From Prevotella sp. (lineage in GTDB: Bacteria; Bacteroidota; Bacteroidia; Bacteroidales; Dysgonomonadaceae), in assembly GCA_031285905.1 (NCBI GenBank), contig JAITVH010000028.1, positions 1-41,731 on the forward strand: a stretch of 41,731 nucleotides of DNA, written 5' to 3'. The notes beneath the pieces are model-generated. The model worked only from the letters and a program-made list of their open reading frames with translations, was not told the origin of the DNA and made no database searches. Below, piece after piece: positions 1 to 6,959 of this stretch (position 1 is its first letter; each line of letters starts with the position of its first letter). Made by a program: the position numbers and the translations under genes.

Positions 1-83
1 AGAGTGTAACGTAGTCAATGACAAAGAACGAAAAAATTAGAAAGTGTCACCTATGTTACCTTTTAGTTAAAAAATAAGTTTCA
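1..83. repeat. Intergenic repeat, inverted copy of the right-end repeat patch
   Basis: Bases 40-83, read on the minus strand, match bases 41228-41272 almost base for base. The shared core runs TTTTAACTAAAA, then GTAACA, then a GT(A/G)ACAC block. Bases 1-27 are the reverse complement of the segment near 41463-41490 that contains TTGACTACGTTACACTC. No gene is visible here. This is a genome-dispersed intergenic repeat of unknown function. Confidence 0.75.
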
Positions 84-201
84 ATTACGGTTCACATTCA
101 TACCATAAGATTAGGCAGAGGCAATGATTGAAAGGATAATTATTATAAATAAAGCAGAATGTTAACCTTGTAAACAATGCGAATGATTTTGATAATTATT
201 T

Positions 202-209
202 TATTTTTG
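202..209 (+). promoter_or_regulatory. Possible -7 box (TAnnTTTG) for the XRE-cupin gene
   Basis: TATTTTTG fits the Bacteroidetes sigma-ABfr -7 consensus TAnnTTTG and lies 50 bases before the start codon. I see no -33 TTTG at the usual spacing of about 19-22 bases, so support is partial. The rest of 84-258 holds nothing else I recognise. Confidence 0.35.
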
Positions 210-258
210 TAACTTGCTCCGCAAAATAAATGAAAAATCAAACTTTTAGACTCATACT

Positions 259-837
259 ATGAGAACAAACAAGAAAATTGGAGATAGAATCAAGGCAATC
301 CGCGAATCAAAGTTTATCACTATTGATGAAATGGCAGATCGCTCCGGATTAGACCAAAAACAAATCGAGAACATTGAACAAACAGGGAAGCTTCCTTCAT
401 TAGCACCCCTCATCAAAATAGCCAGAGTATTAGGTGTGAGGCTGGGTACATTCCTTGACGATTTTGACGAAATAGGGCCGACAATTACCCGTCGCGAACA
501 ATACGAAAAGGGAATCTCTTTCTCTACAAAAGATACATCTTCGCACCGGCATATGGATTATTATTCTCTGTCTTCTACAAAGGCCGGACGTCATATGGAG
601 CCTTTTATAATAAATATAGAATCGGTGAAAGAAGGAGTTGATTTCATTCTTTCTACCCACGAGGGTGAAGAATTCATTTATTGCCTCGAAGGTATTGTAG
701 AAATCAATTATGGAAAAGACTCCTATCTGCTGGAAGAAGGGGACAGTATTTATTACGATTCTATTATTGCTCACCACGTCCATGCAGCAAACGAATCGGG
801 AGCTAGAATACTTGCTGTAGTATATACTCCTATCTGA
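259..837 (+). CDS. XRE-family transcriptional regulator with C-terminal cupin domain
   Basis: The 192-residue protein has an N-terminal helix-turn-helix of the XRE/Cro type (about residues 8-65, with the pattern [11 protein letters not shown]...[19 protein letters not shown]). A C-terminal small-barrel cupin (about residues 115-190) follows, with the pattern [11 protein letters not shown]...[11 protein letters not shown]...HHVHA. Family knowledge: these regulators bind DNA through the HTH and sense a small ligand or metal with the cupin. The AMP-forming synthetase starts only 34 bases downstream on the same strand. I infer that this protein controls that gene, possibly in response to an acyl or aryl acid. 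The ATG at 259 is the only sensible start. No Shine-Dalgarno is present, as is usual in this phylum. The ligand cannot be read from the sequence. Confidence 0.9.
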   Translation: MRTNKKIGDRIKAIRESKFITIDEMADRSGLDQKQIENIEQTGKLPSLAPLIKIARVLGVRLGTFLDDFDEIGPTITRREQYEKGISFSTKDTSSHRHMDYYSLSSTKAGRHMEPFIINIESVKEGVDFILSTHEGEEFIYCLEGIVEINYGKDSYLLEEGDSIYYDSIIAHHVHAANESGARILAVVYTPI

Positions 838-871
838 TAACATACGTAGAATATATAATCATAATAATTCC

Positions 872-2524
872 ATGCAATTAACCGAAAGAACGCTTGGACA
901 ATGGCTTGAGCATTGGGCAGAAAAAACTCCCGACAAAGAATATATTGTATACTCTGATCGCGACCTGCGATTCACATGGCGACAGTTCAACGAACGTGTC
1001 GATAATATGGCTAAAGGCCTGCTGGCCATTGGCGTAAAGAAAGGTTCGCATGTAGGTATATGGGCTACTAACGTTCCCGACTGGCTGACTTTTTTGTATG
1101 CCGGAGCCAAAATAGGTGCGGTACTTGTTACCATCAATACCAATTATAAGCAAAGCGAATTGGAATATATTGTTGACAACGCCGATCTGGATACGCTTTG
1201 TATCACTGAAGGTGTCTTTGATGGCAGTTATATCGATATGGTATATGAGATGGCTCCCGAACTGAAAACGACACAGAGGGGTTATTTCAAAACTCCACGA
1301 TTTCCTAAATTGAGGAATGTGGTATTCATCGGGCAGGAAAAGTTTCGGGGCATGTACAATACAGCCGAACTACTATTACTCGGCAAGAATATTGCTGATG
1401 AAGAGCTCTGCATGATAAAAAAGACAGTCAACTGCCATGATGTGGTAAATATGCAGTATACATCGGGAACTACCGGGTTCCCTAAAGGAGTGATGCTTAC
1501 CCATTACAATATAGCCAATAATGGATTCTTTACAGGTGAGGGGATGAACTTTACAGAGGATGATAAACTCTGTATCTGTGTTCCGTTATTTCACTGTTTC
1601 GGAATCACATTAGCGACAATGAACAGCCTCACTCATGGATCGACACAGGTAATGGTAGAGCGATTCGATCCGCTGGTGGTTCTGGCATCAGTACACAAAG
1701 AAAGATGTACGGCATTGTATGGAGTTCCTACCATGTTTATAGCCGAGCTCAATCATCCTATGTTCGATCTTTTTGATGTCAGTTCTTTACGCACAGGGAT
1801 CATGGCAGGTTCGCTTTGCCCAATCGAGCTAATGAGGAAGGTAACAGACAAACTGCATATAACTCATATTACCAGTGTTTATGGGCTTACCGAGTCTTCA
1901 CCGGGGATGACACATTCCACAATAGACGATTCGTTTGAGGCGCGTTGTACGACAGTAGGAAAAGAATATCCATTCACAGAGGTAAGGGTTATCAACCCTG
2001 AAACAGGGGAAGAATGTGCGGTGGGTGAGCAAGGTGAAATGTGTTGCCGGGGCTATCTGGTGATGAAAGGATATTATAAAAACCCGGAAGCTACGGCAGA
2101 GGTAATTGATAAAGACGGCTGGCTTCATTCGGGAGACTTGGGTATAAAAGATGAGGAAGGTTATTATCGTATTACCGGACGGATAAAGGATATGATTATT
2201 CGTGGCGGCGAAAACATTTATCCTCGCGAGATAGAAGAGTTCTTATACCACCTGGAGGGCATAAAAGATATTCAGGTAGCCGGAATCCCATCGAAAAAAT
2301 ACGGGGAAGAGGTAGGGGCATTTATTATCTTGCACGAAGATGCTCAGTTATTACCGGAAGATATAAAGGAGTTCTGTCGCGGAAAAATAGCACGTCACAA
2401 GATACCTAAATACATTTTCTTTGTACAGGAATTTCCACTTACAGGAAGCGGGAAAATACAAAAGTTCAAACTGAAAGATTTAGGCCAGAAATTATTACAG
2501 GAACAGGGTATAGAGGTTATCTGA
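872..2524 (+). CDS. AMP-dependent acyl-CoA synthetase (ANL superfamily)
   Basis: The 550-residue enzyme has the full set of adenylate-forming motifs. They are [16 protein letters not shown] (A3, about residue 192), [10 protein letters not shown] (A5), the YxSGDLG-type motif HSGDLG (A7), [15 protein letters not shown] (A8 hinge) and GSGKIQK near the C-terminus (A10 lysine). Family role: ATP-dependent activation of a carboxylic acid to an acyl-AMP and then an acyl-CoA, in the cytoplasm. The length and the absence of a fused carrier domain fit a fatty-acyl-CoA-ligase-like enzyme. The exact substrate is not evident; medium- or long-chain and aryl acids are all possible. It follows the XRE-cupin regulator by 34 bases and probably shares its transcript. 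The gene is intact. Confidence 0.9.
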   Translation: MQLTERTLGQWLEHWAEKTPDKEYIVYSDRDLRFTWRQFNERVDNMAKGLLAIGVKKGSHVGIWATNVPDWLTFLYAGAKIGAVLVTINTNYKQSELEYIVDNADLDTLCITEGVFDGSYIDMVYEMAPELKTTQRGYFKTPRFPKLRNVVFIGQEKFRGMYNTAELLLLGKNIADEELCMIKKTVNCHDVVNMQYTSGTTGFPKGVMLTHYNIANNGFFTGEGMNFTEDDKLCICVPLFHCFGITLATMNSLTHGSTQVMVERFDPLVVLASVHKERCTALYGVPTMFIAELNHPMFDLFDVSSLRTGIMAGSLCPIELMRKVTDKLHITHITSVYGLTESSPGMTHSTIDDSFEARCTTVGKEYPFTEVRVINPETGEECAVGEQGEMCCRGYLVMKGYYKNPEATAEVIDKDGWLHSGDLGIKDEEGYYRITGRIKDMIIRGGENIYPREIEEFLYHLEGIKDIQVAGIPSKKYGEEVGAFIILHEDAQLLPEDIKEFCRGKIARHKIPKYIFFVQEFPLTGSGKIQKFKLKDLGQKLLQEQGIEVI

Positions 2525-2575
2525 TTTCTATACCTTAAATTATTCTTTGTTTGGTGAACAGCCGTTGATGGATAA

Positions 2576-3043
2576 TCAACGATAGGTCTGTTGCGGATTA
2601 TGCTTTAGCAGACGCTCTTTGGCTGCCATTTCATATTTCGTTCCCGGCCGGCCATAATTACAGAATGGATAGATACTGATACCTCCCCGGGGGGTAAATA
2701 TCCCAACTACTTCTATATATTTAGGGTTCATCAGTTTTATCAGGTCTTTCATGATCACATTTACACAATCCTCATGGAAAGCTCCATGATTGCGGAAACT
2801 GAACATATATAGTTTGAGGCTTTTACTCTCCACCATCTTTATATCAGGAATATAGTTGATATGGATAGTCGCATAATCCGGCTGTCCCGTGATAGGGCAA
2901 AGACTTGTAAACTCGGGACAATTAAATGTTACCCAGTAGTCATTTTCCTGATGCTTATTATCGAATGCTTCCAAAACTTTAGGAGCATAGTTGTCTTTAT
3001 ATTCTGTTTTTTCGCCTAAATGGCTTAATCCTTCAATTTTCAT
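2576..3043 (-). CDS. queF: NADPH-dependent 7-cyano-7-deazaguanine reductase QueF (type I)
   Basis: QueF reduces preQ0 to preQ1, the last free-base step of queuosine synthesis. The 155-residue, single-module length is that of the short type I enzyme. Visible signatures are the catalytic cysteine in [12 protein letters not shown], the NADPH-binding motif [16 protein letters not shown], and FHEDCVN, which holds the conserved His-Glu. I start at ATG 3043, not at the longer in-frame start at 3112, because the shorter protein begins at the usual position ([10 protein letters not shown]). Its ATG also overlaps the queC stop in an ATGA, which implies translational coupling. It is the second gene of a queC-queF operon. 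It converges with the synthetase gene to the left, leaving 51 bases between them. Confidence 0.95.
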   Translation of the reverse strand: MKIEGLSHLGEKTEYKDNYAPKVLEAFDNKHQENDYWVTFNCPEFTSLCPITGQPDYATIHINYIPDIKMVESKSLKLYMFSFRNHGAFHEDCVNVIMKDLIKLMNPKYIEVVGIFTPRGGISIYPFCNYGRPGTKYEMAAKERLLKHNPQQTYR

Positions 3044-3699
3044 ACTCTTCTGATTTTTAAATAGTTTTCCAATCCTTGTTGCCTCAATTTGCATGCCGGG
3101 CAATGTCCGCACCCTTCTGCAATAATACCGTTATAACAAGTCAGAGTTTGTGTACGTACTATATCAAATACTTCCAGTTCATCGGCTAATTGCCATACCG
3201 CTGTTTTGTCGCGCCACATCAATGGAGTATGGATTTGGAAGTGCTCATCCATCGCTAAATTGATGGAGGCGTTGGCAGACAATATAAAAGTATCCCTGCA
3301 ATCGGGATAACCGCTGTAGTCAGCTTCAGATACTCCGGCGACAATGTGGCGAATAGCATGAGAGCGGGCTATTACTGCGGCAAAGGTGAGGAATAGTAAA
3401 TTCCTGCCGGGTACAAATGTATTTGGGTAAGAGTCTTCCGGTTTCTCCTGATCCATTTCGATGTCACTTGTTAGGGAGTTGACAGATAACTTACTGATGA
3501 TTGATGCATCCAATAACTGGAAAGATACATCCGCATTATTTGCAATTGCCCTTGCCACTTCTATCTCTTTAGAATGGCGTTGTCCGTAAGTAAAACATAG
3601 TGTGTGAACTGTGGAGAAATTCTGCAATGCCCAATACAGGCATGTAGTGGAGTCCTGTCCACCGGAGAACAAGACTAATGCTGGTTCATTTTTATTCAT
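3040..3699 (-). CDS. queC: 7-cyano-7-deazaguanine synthase QueC
   Basis: QueC converts 7-carboxy-7-deazaguanine to preQ0 using ATP and ammonia, feeding QueF. The 219-residue protein begins [20 protein letters not shown], which contains the PP-loop SGGQDS that binds ATP. Near the C-terminus is the zinc site [10 protein letters not shown]. The longer in-frame start at 3765 would add 22 residues encoded within the probable promoter and leader, so ATG 3699 is preferred. It is first in the operon with queF, with an ATGA overlap at 3040-3043. A TACTTTTG promoter element lies about 64 bases upstream. The gene is intact. Confidence 0.95.
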   Translation of the reverse strand: MNKNEPALVLFSGGQDSTTCLYWALQNFSTVHTLCFTYGQRHSKEIEVARAIANNADVSFQLLDASIISKLSVNSLTSDIEMDQEKPEDSYPNTFVPGRNLLFLTFAAVIARSHAIRHIVAGVSEADYSGYPDCRDTFILSANASINLAMDEHFQIHTPLMWRDKTAVWQLADELEVFDIVRTQTLTCYNGIIAEGCGHCPACKLRQQGLENYLKIRRV

Positions 3700-3770
3700 A
3701 AGTTCTTTGTTTTTTACGTGGTTGATCCTAAGATACACGGATAGGGAACTCCCTTTCAGATACAAAAGTA
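3700..3770 (-). promoter_or_regulatory. queC-queF promoter (-7 box) and short structured leader
   Basis: On the minus strand TACTTTTG (3763-3770) fits the TAnnTTTG -7 consensus and gives a predicted start near 3756. The remaining leader of about 57 bases can form small stems: GGGAGTTCCC, and CGTG pairing with CACG. It ends in an A-rich tail, AAAAAACAAAG, just before the start codon. The layout vaguely recalls a small preQ1-I pseudoknot, but key conserved positions are not obvious. Confidence 0.45.
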
Positions 3771-3822
3771 GTTATTTTAGCAGTTTCTTCTTGAAAAAGT
3801 TTCCTAAAAAAAATAATTGTTA

Positions 3823-3830
3823 TACTTTTG
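3823..3830 (+). promoter_or_regulatory. -7 box of tRNA-Lys promoter
   Basis: TACTTTTG matches TAnnTTTG and ends 12 bases before the mature tRNA 5' end, a normal distance. The -33 region is only a weak match. Confidence 0.55.
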
Positions 3831-3842
3831 CATCAACAAAAT

Positions 3843-3915
3843 GACTCCGTAGCTCAGTTGGTAGAGCAACTGACTCTTAATCAGTGGGTCGAGAGTTCGA
3901 GCCTCTCCGGGGTCA
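3843..3915 (+). tRNA. tRNA-Lys (anticodon CTT)
   Basis: The cloverleaf folds cleanly. Acceptor GACTCCG pairs with CGGGGTC (one G-U), the D stem is GCTC/GAGC, and the anticodon stem ACTGA/TCAGT encloses loop CTCTTAA, so the anticodon is CTT. The T stem is GAGAG/CTCTC with loop TTCGAGC, and A is the discriminator. CCA is not encoded. Its 3' end (3904-3915) is part of the 13-bp direct repeat that marks the left end of the integrative element, so the tRNA is kept intact by the insertion. Confidence 0.95.
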
Positions 3916-3916
3916 C
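3904..3916 (+). other. attL core (overlaps tRNA-Lys 3' end)
   Basis: TCTCCGGGGTCAC is identical to bases 17285-17297. It covers the last 12 bases of the tRNA, including the discriminator base, plus one base beyond. This is the usual crossover region for integrases that target tRNA genes. Confidence 0.75.
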
Positions 3917-3933
3917 AAAAAACCACTTGTAAG

Positions 3934-3970
3934 ACGTTGTAATCAAAGCGATTGCAGCGTTTTCTTTTTT
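3934..3970 (+). terminator. Rho-independent terminator after tRNA-Lys
   Basis: ACGTTGTAATC pairs with GATTGCAGCGT (two G-U pairs) around a 5-base loop, followed by TTTCTTTTTT. A relative of this hairpin follows the right att copy at 17304-17339, so the element brings its own terminator for the tRNA. Confidence 0.75.
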
Positions 3971-3972
3971 AT

Positions 3973-3999
3973 ATGGGTAGCACATAGGTAGTAGAGTTT
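3973..3999 (+). other. Putative integrase arm-type site, left end
   Basis: ATGGGTAGCACATAGGTAGT and the bases after it match 17132-17158 at the right end with about three differences. Each copy contains two GGTAG motifs spaced about ten bases apart, roughly one helical turn. Same-sequence sites just inside both ends are typical of integrase arm binding. Confidence 0.55.
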
Positions 4000-4073
4000 A
4001 TAAATGCAAAGATATAAAAACCTATTAATCAGTTGGTTATATTAGGAAAATAATTTTATTTTTTGTAACTTCG

Positions 4074-4146
4074 TAGCAACTTCATTAGCGTCAGCAATGC
4101 GTGAAACGCATGGACATGACGCCTATAAACAGACAATCAGTTGCTA
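4074..4146 (+). repeat. Nested palindrome upstream of the recombinase gene
   Basis: Three nested perfect stems are visible: TAGCAACT/AGTTGCTA (4074-4081 with 4139-4146), GCGTCA/TGACGC (4088-4093 with 4117-4122), and ATGCG/CGCAT around loop TGAAA. The structure ends 12 bases before the recombinase ATG. It could be a recombination site, a transcript leader hairpin or an operator. Confidence 0.7.
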
Positions 4147-4158
4147 AGATGGTTAAAA

Positions 4159-5058
4159 ATGGATTTAATTAATTTAAAAGAATTATTGCAATTGGAAACG
4201 TCAGTTTTCAATTGCCTAGACATCAGTGAAAGCACTCGTAAGGAATATCTATCCAGAATCAAACATTTCATCCACTTTATTAAACTAAATGGAATTAATC
4301 CCAATAGCTTTTTGGAGTATAAAAGATATTTAAGTAGTGTTGATACTTTAAGCGTATCTACAAAAAATAAGTATTTAATTTCTACTAAAATATTGCTTGA
4401 TGGTGTTAACCATCAAGCTGGGGCGTTGCCCTTTAAAATTAATACAAAAGTTAGAGGATTTAAACAAAGCAAATTACATAAGAAAGATGGTCTTTGCGAT
4501 GAGGATATTTCTAAGATTGTAAACTATTGTTCTTCATTAGAACCGAGAATTTCGAATCTACGTTTAAAGTCTATTTTATCACTGCTTATATTTCAAGGTT
4601 TACGCCAAGTAGAAATAACAAGGCTAAATGTTACCGATATTAACCTGAAAGATAAAACAGCTTTTATTATCGGAAAAGGACAGGACGATAAAGAACTTAT
4701 ACATTTGCATCCCTCAACGATTAAAGTCTTAAAAGAATATCTACATACAAATAGAATAAGAGAGGGCGCATTATTTCGAAGTGAAAGCAACTTCTCTTCG
4801 GGTAATCGGCTAACGACAAAATCCATACGAGAGATAATAAAGAAAGTCTTAAACGAATTAAATATTGACGGAAGCACCCACGGCTTCCGTCATTTTTTTA
4901 TAACCAAATTAATAAAATCATATAAGGGCGAATTACTGACAGTTTCTAAATACAGCCGTCATAGAAGTATTCAAATGTTAGAAGTCTATAATGACGAGAT
5001 AATAAGAGAGCAAGACTTGCCGCGTTTTTATGATGTATTTAGCGATATTACATTATGA
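4159..5058 (+). CDS. Tyrosine recombinase (XerC/D-like), first gene of a two-gene unit
   Basis: The 299-residue protein carries the complete tyrosine-recombinase active site. It has Arg in GLRQVEITRL (about residue 147), Lys in the beta-hairpin IGKGQDDKE, HGFRH (about 240), a second His in SRHRSIQM, and the nucleophile Tyr in LEVYND (about 276). An N-terminal SAM-like core-binding domain precedes it. I use ATG 4159; a TTG at 4141 would lie inside the upstream palindrome. The next ORF starts at the ATGA 5055-5058, so the two are translationally coupled. It differs clearly from the 415-residue integrase at the other end. It may invert or excise the local module, or resolve element multimers; which of these is unknown. 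Confidence 0.85.
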   Translation: MDLINLKELLQLETSVFNCLDISESTRKEYLSRIKHFIHFIKLNGINPNSFLEYKRYLSSVDTLSVSTKNKYLISTKILLDGVNHQAGALPFKINTKVRGFKQSKLHKKDGLCDEDISKIVNYCSSLEPRISNLRLKSILSLLIFQGLRQVEITRLNVTDINLKDKTAFIIGKGQDDKELIHLHPSTIKVLKEYLHTNRIREGALFRSESNFSSGNRLTTKSIREIIKKVLNELNIDGSTHGFRHFFITKLIKSYKGELLTVSKYSRHRSIQMLEVYNDEIIREQDLPRFYDVFSDITL

Positions 5059-5627
5059 GTGATACAAAGACATACGAAAGGAATATTTATTGTTTAGAGG
5101 GCAATTGGAATAAGAATCCACGAAGCCATCAAAGTATAAAACCGATGCTTGAATTGCTCCGTACTTTTAAGGGTGTTAAATATGTATATCATAAATGCGA
5201 CACTAAAGATGAATTCTATAAACGCTTACAACAATTTACAAAAGGAACTTATAAAAACTACCCTATACTATATTTTGCGTTTCATGGCAAACCTAACCGC
5301 ATTGAAGTAGAAAATCAATACATAACATTAAAAGATATTGCAACGGCTTTAGAAGGCAAATTAGCTAACAAAATCGTACACTTCGGGAGTTGCTATACTA
5401 TGCGTACTTCGGAAAAGAATATCCACAATTTTATAACAACTACAAATTGCCAATTTATTTCGGGTTATCGCAAATTTGTAGACTATATTGAGGCGTGTGC
5501 TTTTGAATTATTGTATTTTGATTTATTGCAAGAATTTACATCCGTGGGTAAATTACATAGGAAACTAGATTCTGGGGATAACAACCTTAATCACAAACTA
5601 AAGTTTAAACTTTGTTTTCCGCTTTAG
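5055..5627 (+). CDS. Small caspase/CHAT-like (clan CD) protein of unknown role
   Basis: The 190-residue protein has no signal peptide or membrane segment. Two features suggest a clan CD cysteine peptidase fold. A hydrophobic strand ends in His-Gly (ILYFAFHGKP, His77-Gly78), and 35 residues later another hydrophobic strand ends in Ser-Cys (KIVHFGSCYT, Cys113), like the HG and SAC motifs of CHAT and caspase domains. It resembles small proteins I recall being annotated as DUF6642, which I cannot check here. It overlaps the recombinase stop by four bases (ATGA), a strong hint of joint function. Peptidase activity, a signalling role or a purely structural fold are all open. The stop lies inside the left arm of a long palindrome. 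Confidence 0.6.
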   Translation: MSDTKTYERNIYCLEGNWNKNPRSHQSIKPMLELLRTFKGVKYVYHKCDTKDEFYKRLQQFTKGTYKNYPILYFAFHGKPNRIEVENQYITLKDIATALEGKLANKIVHFGSCYTMRTSEKNIHNFITTTNCQFISGYRKFVDYIEACAFELLYFDLLQEFTSVGKLHRKLDSGDNNLNHKLKFKLCFPL

Positions 5628-5793
5628 CCTCACTTATGGGTATGCCAAAGAGTATATCAATTTTAAACAACTTCCTTTTTAGATATTATAATTTCATTAT
5701 AAATGTGTTTACACGTTATAACCGAATGCGCTAAATGTTATTTACACGAGTTATCTAAGATAACTTATGCATACCCATAAGTTTGGCTAAAGC
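5621..5793. repeat. 173-bp element with 25-bp inverted ends and internal iterons
   Basis: GCTTTAGCCTCACTTATGGG and its next five bases (5621-5645) are the reverse complement of 5769-5793, with two mismatches in 25. Inside lie a perfect hairpin, GTTATCTAAGATAAC (5752-5766), and a direct repeat with a 33-base period, AAATGTnTTTACACGnnTTAT (near 5701 and 5733). The element sits between the CHAT-like gene and the 3' end of the Rep-like gene. It could be a replication origin, a bidirectional terminator or a MITE. Bases 5794-5881 hold nothing else I recognise. Confidence 0.75.
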
Positions 5794-5881
5794 TATTATT
5801 CTTATGTTATATATTGGTTATAAATGTTTTGCTTATTTTCTATGTGAATTTTCCTACTTATTGGATTTAGGAATACTTTTC

Positions 5882-6877
5882 TCATAGTAAGAGTAATTCT
5901 TTTATTTCGGAACTACTCAATTTTGCATCCATCATTTCAGACATAGTTTTCTCAAATTTTTCTTTTAGTTCTTTTTCGTACCTACTATTTTTAAGTGGTT
6001 CTATTTTCTTCAAGAAATTATCATTCGCTCGTACTTCTTTGCGATATTCTTTTTCTCCCTGATATTTTTTCAGATAGTCCAAATAATACTTATAATCTTC
6101 CGACATCGCAAAAATGTATCGTTTGGCTGATTCAGGAGACAATTTTGTATAATCAACTTCAATATCGTGAAATTTAATTTTATACAATATAGTGCGTAAT
6201 ATTCTTATAAATCTTGAGTAAAAACGAGAGTTCAATAAATGTTCTGCTGTAAAAGGATGTTCACCAGCTCTGTAAGGTTTGAAATTTTTGAATCCCAACA
6301 TAAAAAGTTGCTTTGATGATAACCCTATTTCATAACGGAGAATATTGTCTCGAACTTTTGCTTGTTCCGCTTTACTTTTTCTATGTTTAGATTCAAATGT
6401 CTTATCATAAAATTTTATTTCATATTCAGAAAGGCTACAAGAAATCCCTTTAAGTTTACTAGTCTTATATAAAGGTTTCATTAGAATAAAGCGATAATCC
6501 TTATCATAATATCGTATTGTGTTTATATAGTTCATTGGGTCTTCTGACATTTGAATATTTACTCCGATTTCAATACTGGTAACAATAAAATTCACTAAAG
6601 GGATTCCTAAAATTTTATGTATCTCAATTATTGCTTTCTGTGCCTCCTTTGGTGTGAATGGATTGTAATTATAACCACCTTTTGCATATTTGTGTAATGA
6701 GTTTTTAAGCCATAAGTCCCCACTTGTTGTGATAGTAAGAGTTAGATTCCTTAAATGCCACCCTTTATTGATGTCTCCTGTCTCTGGGTTTACTGACATT
6801 GGTTTGTCTAAAGATAATCGTTTTTTTAATTCTTCTAAATTATAATCTTCGATTCGGAATGTGATACGGTCTATCAT
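5882..6877 (-). CDS. Probable replication initiator (phage gene II/X, Rep_trans-like)
   Basis: The 331-residue protein begins MIDRITFRIEDYN. It contains the motif pair EIKFYDKTFE (Tyr157) followed by NILRYEIGLS (residues 179-188), with a C-terminal basic, helical region. This Y-D-K ... R-[YF]-E arrangement is characteristic, as I remember the families, of filamentous-phage gene II/X and Rep_trans initiators that start rolling-circle replication by nicking DNA. No classic HUH triad is visible to me. It stands alone with its own promoter upstream. The iteron-bearing palindrome just beyond its 3' end would be a natural origin. No other phage gene (Zot, coat) is present, so a plasmid-like or satellite replicon is more likely than an inovirus. 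Confidence 0.6.
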   Translation of the reverse strand: MIDRITFRIEDYNLEELKKRLSLDKPMSVNPETGDINKGWHLRNLTLTITTSGDLWLKNSLHKYAKGGYNYNPFTPKEAQKAIIEIHKILGIPLVNFIVTSIEIGVNIQMSEDPMNYINTIRYYDKDYRFILMKPLYKTSKLKGISCSLSEYEIKFYDKTFESKHRKSKAEQAKVRDNILRYEIGLSSKQLFMLGFKNFKPYRAGEHPFTAEHLLNSRFYSRFIRILRTILYKIKFHDIEVDYTKLSPESAKRYIFAMSEDYKYYLDYLKKYQGEKEYRKEVRANDNFLKKIEPLKNSRYEKELKEKFEKTMSEMMDAKLSSSEIKELLLL

Positions 6878-6931
6878 AGGTATGATTCTAAAAATAAATT
6901 CTAAAGATATTATTTCTAGTTTGATTTATAG

Positions 6932-6939
6932 CAAAACTA
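6932..6939 (-). promoter_or_regulatory. -7 box for the Rep-like gene
   Basis: On the minus strand TAGTTTTG fits TAnnTTTG, 55 bases before the start codon. It lies just after the stop of the O-antigen-ligase-like gene, giving the Rep gene its own transcript. No good -33 match is seen. Confidence 0.45.
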
Positions 6940-6959
6940 TATTTTATTAAAGGAGAATC

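Noticed and set aside
2576-3112. Longer starts for queF (3112) and queC (3765)
   Set aside because: The extra residues lie in the queC coding region or the leader, and the inner ATGs give family-typical N-termini with an ATGA overlap.
5621-5793. Integron attC-like site
   Set aside because: The inverted arms lack the GTTRRRY/RYYYAAC core boxes, and the nearby recombinase lacks an obvious integron-integrase insert, so an attC call is not supported.
5882-6877. Integrated filamentous phage
   Set aside because: Only a gene II/X-like replication protein is seen; no Zot ATPase, coat or adsorption proteins are present.
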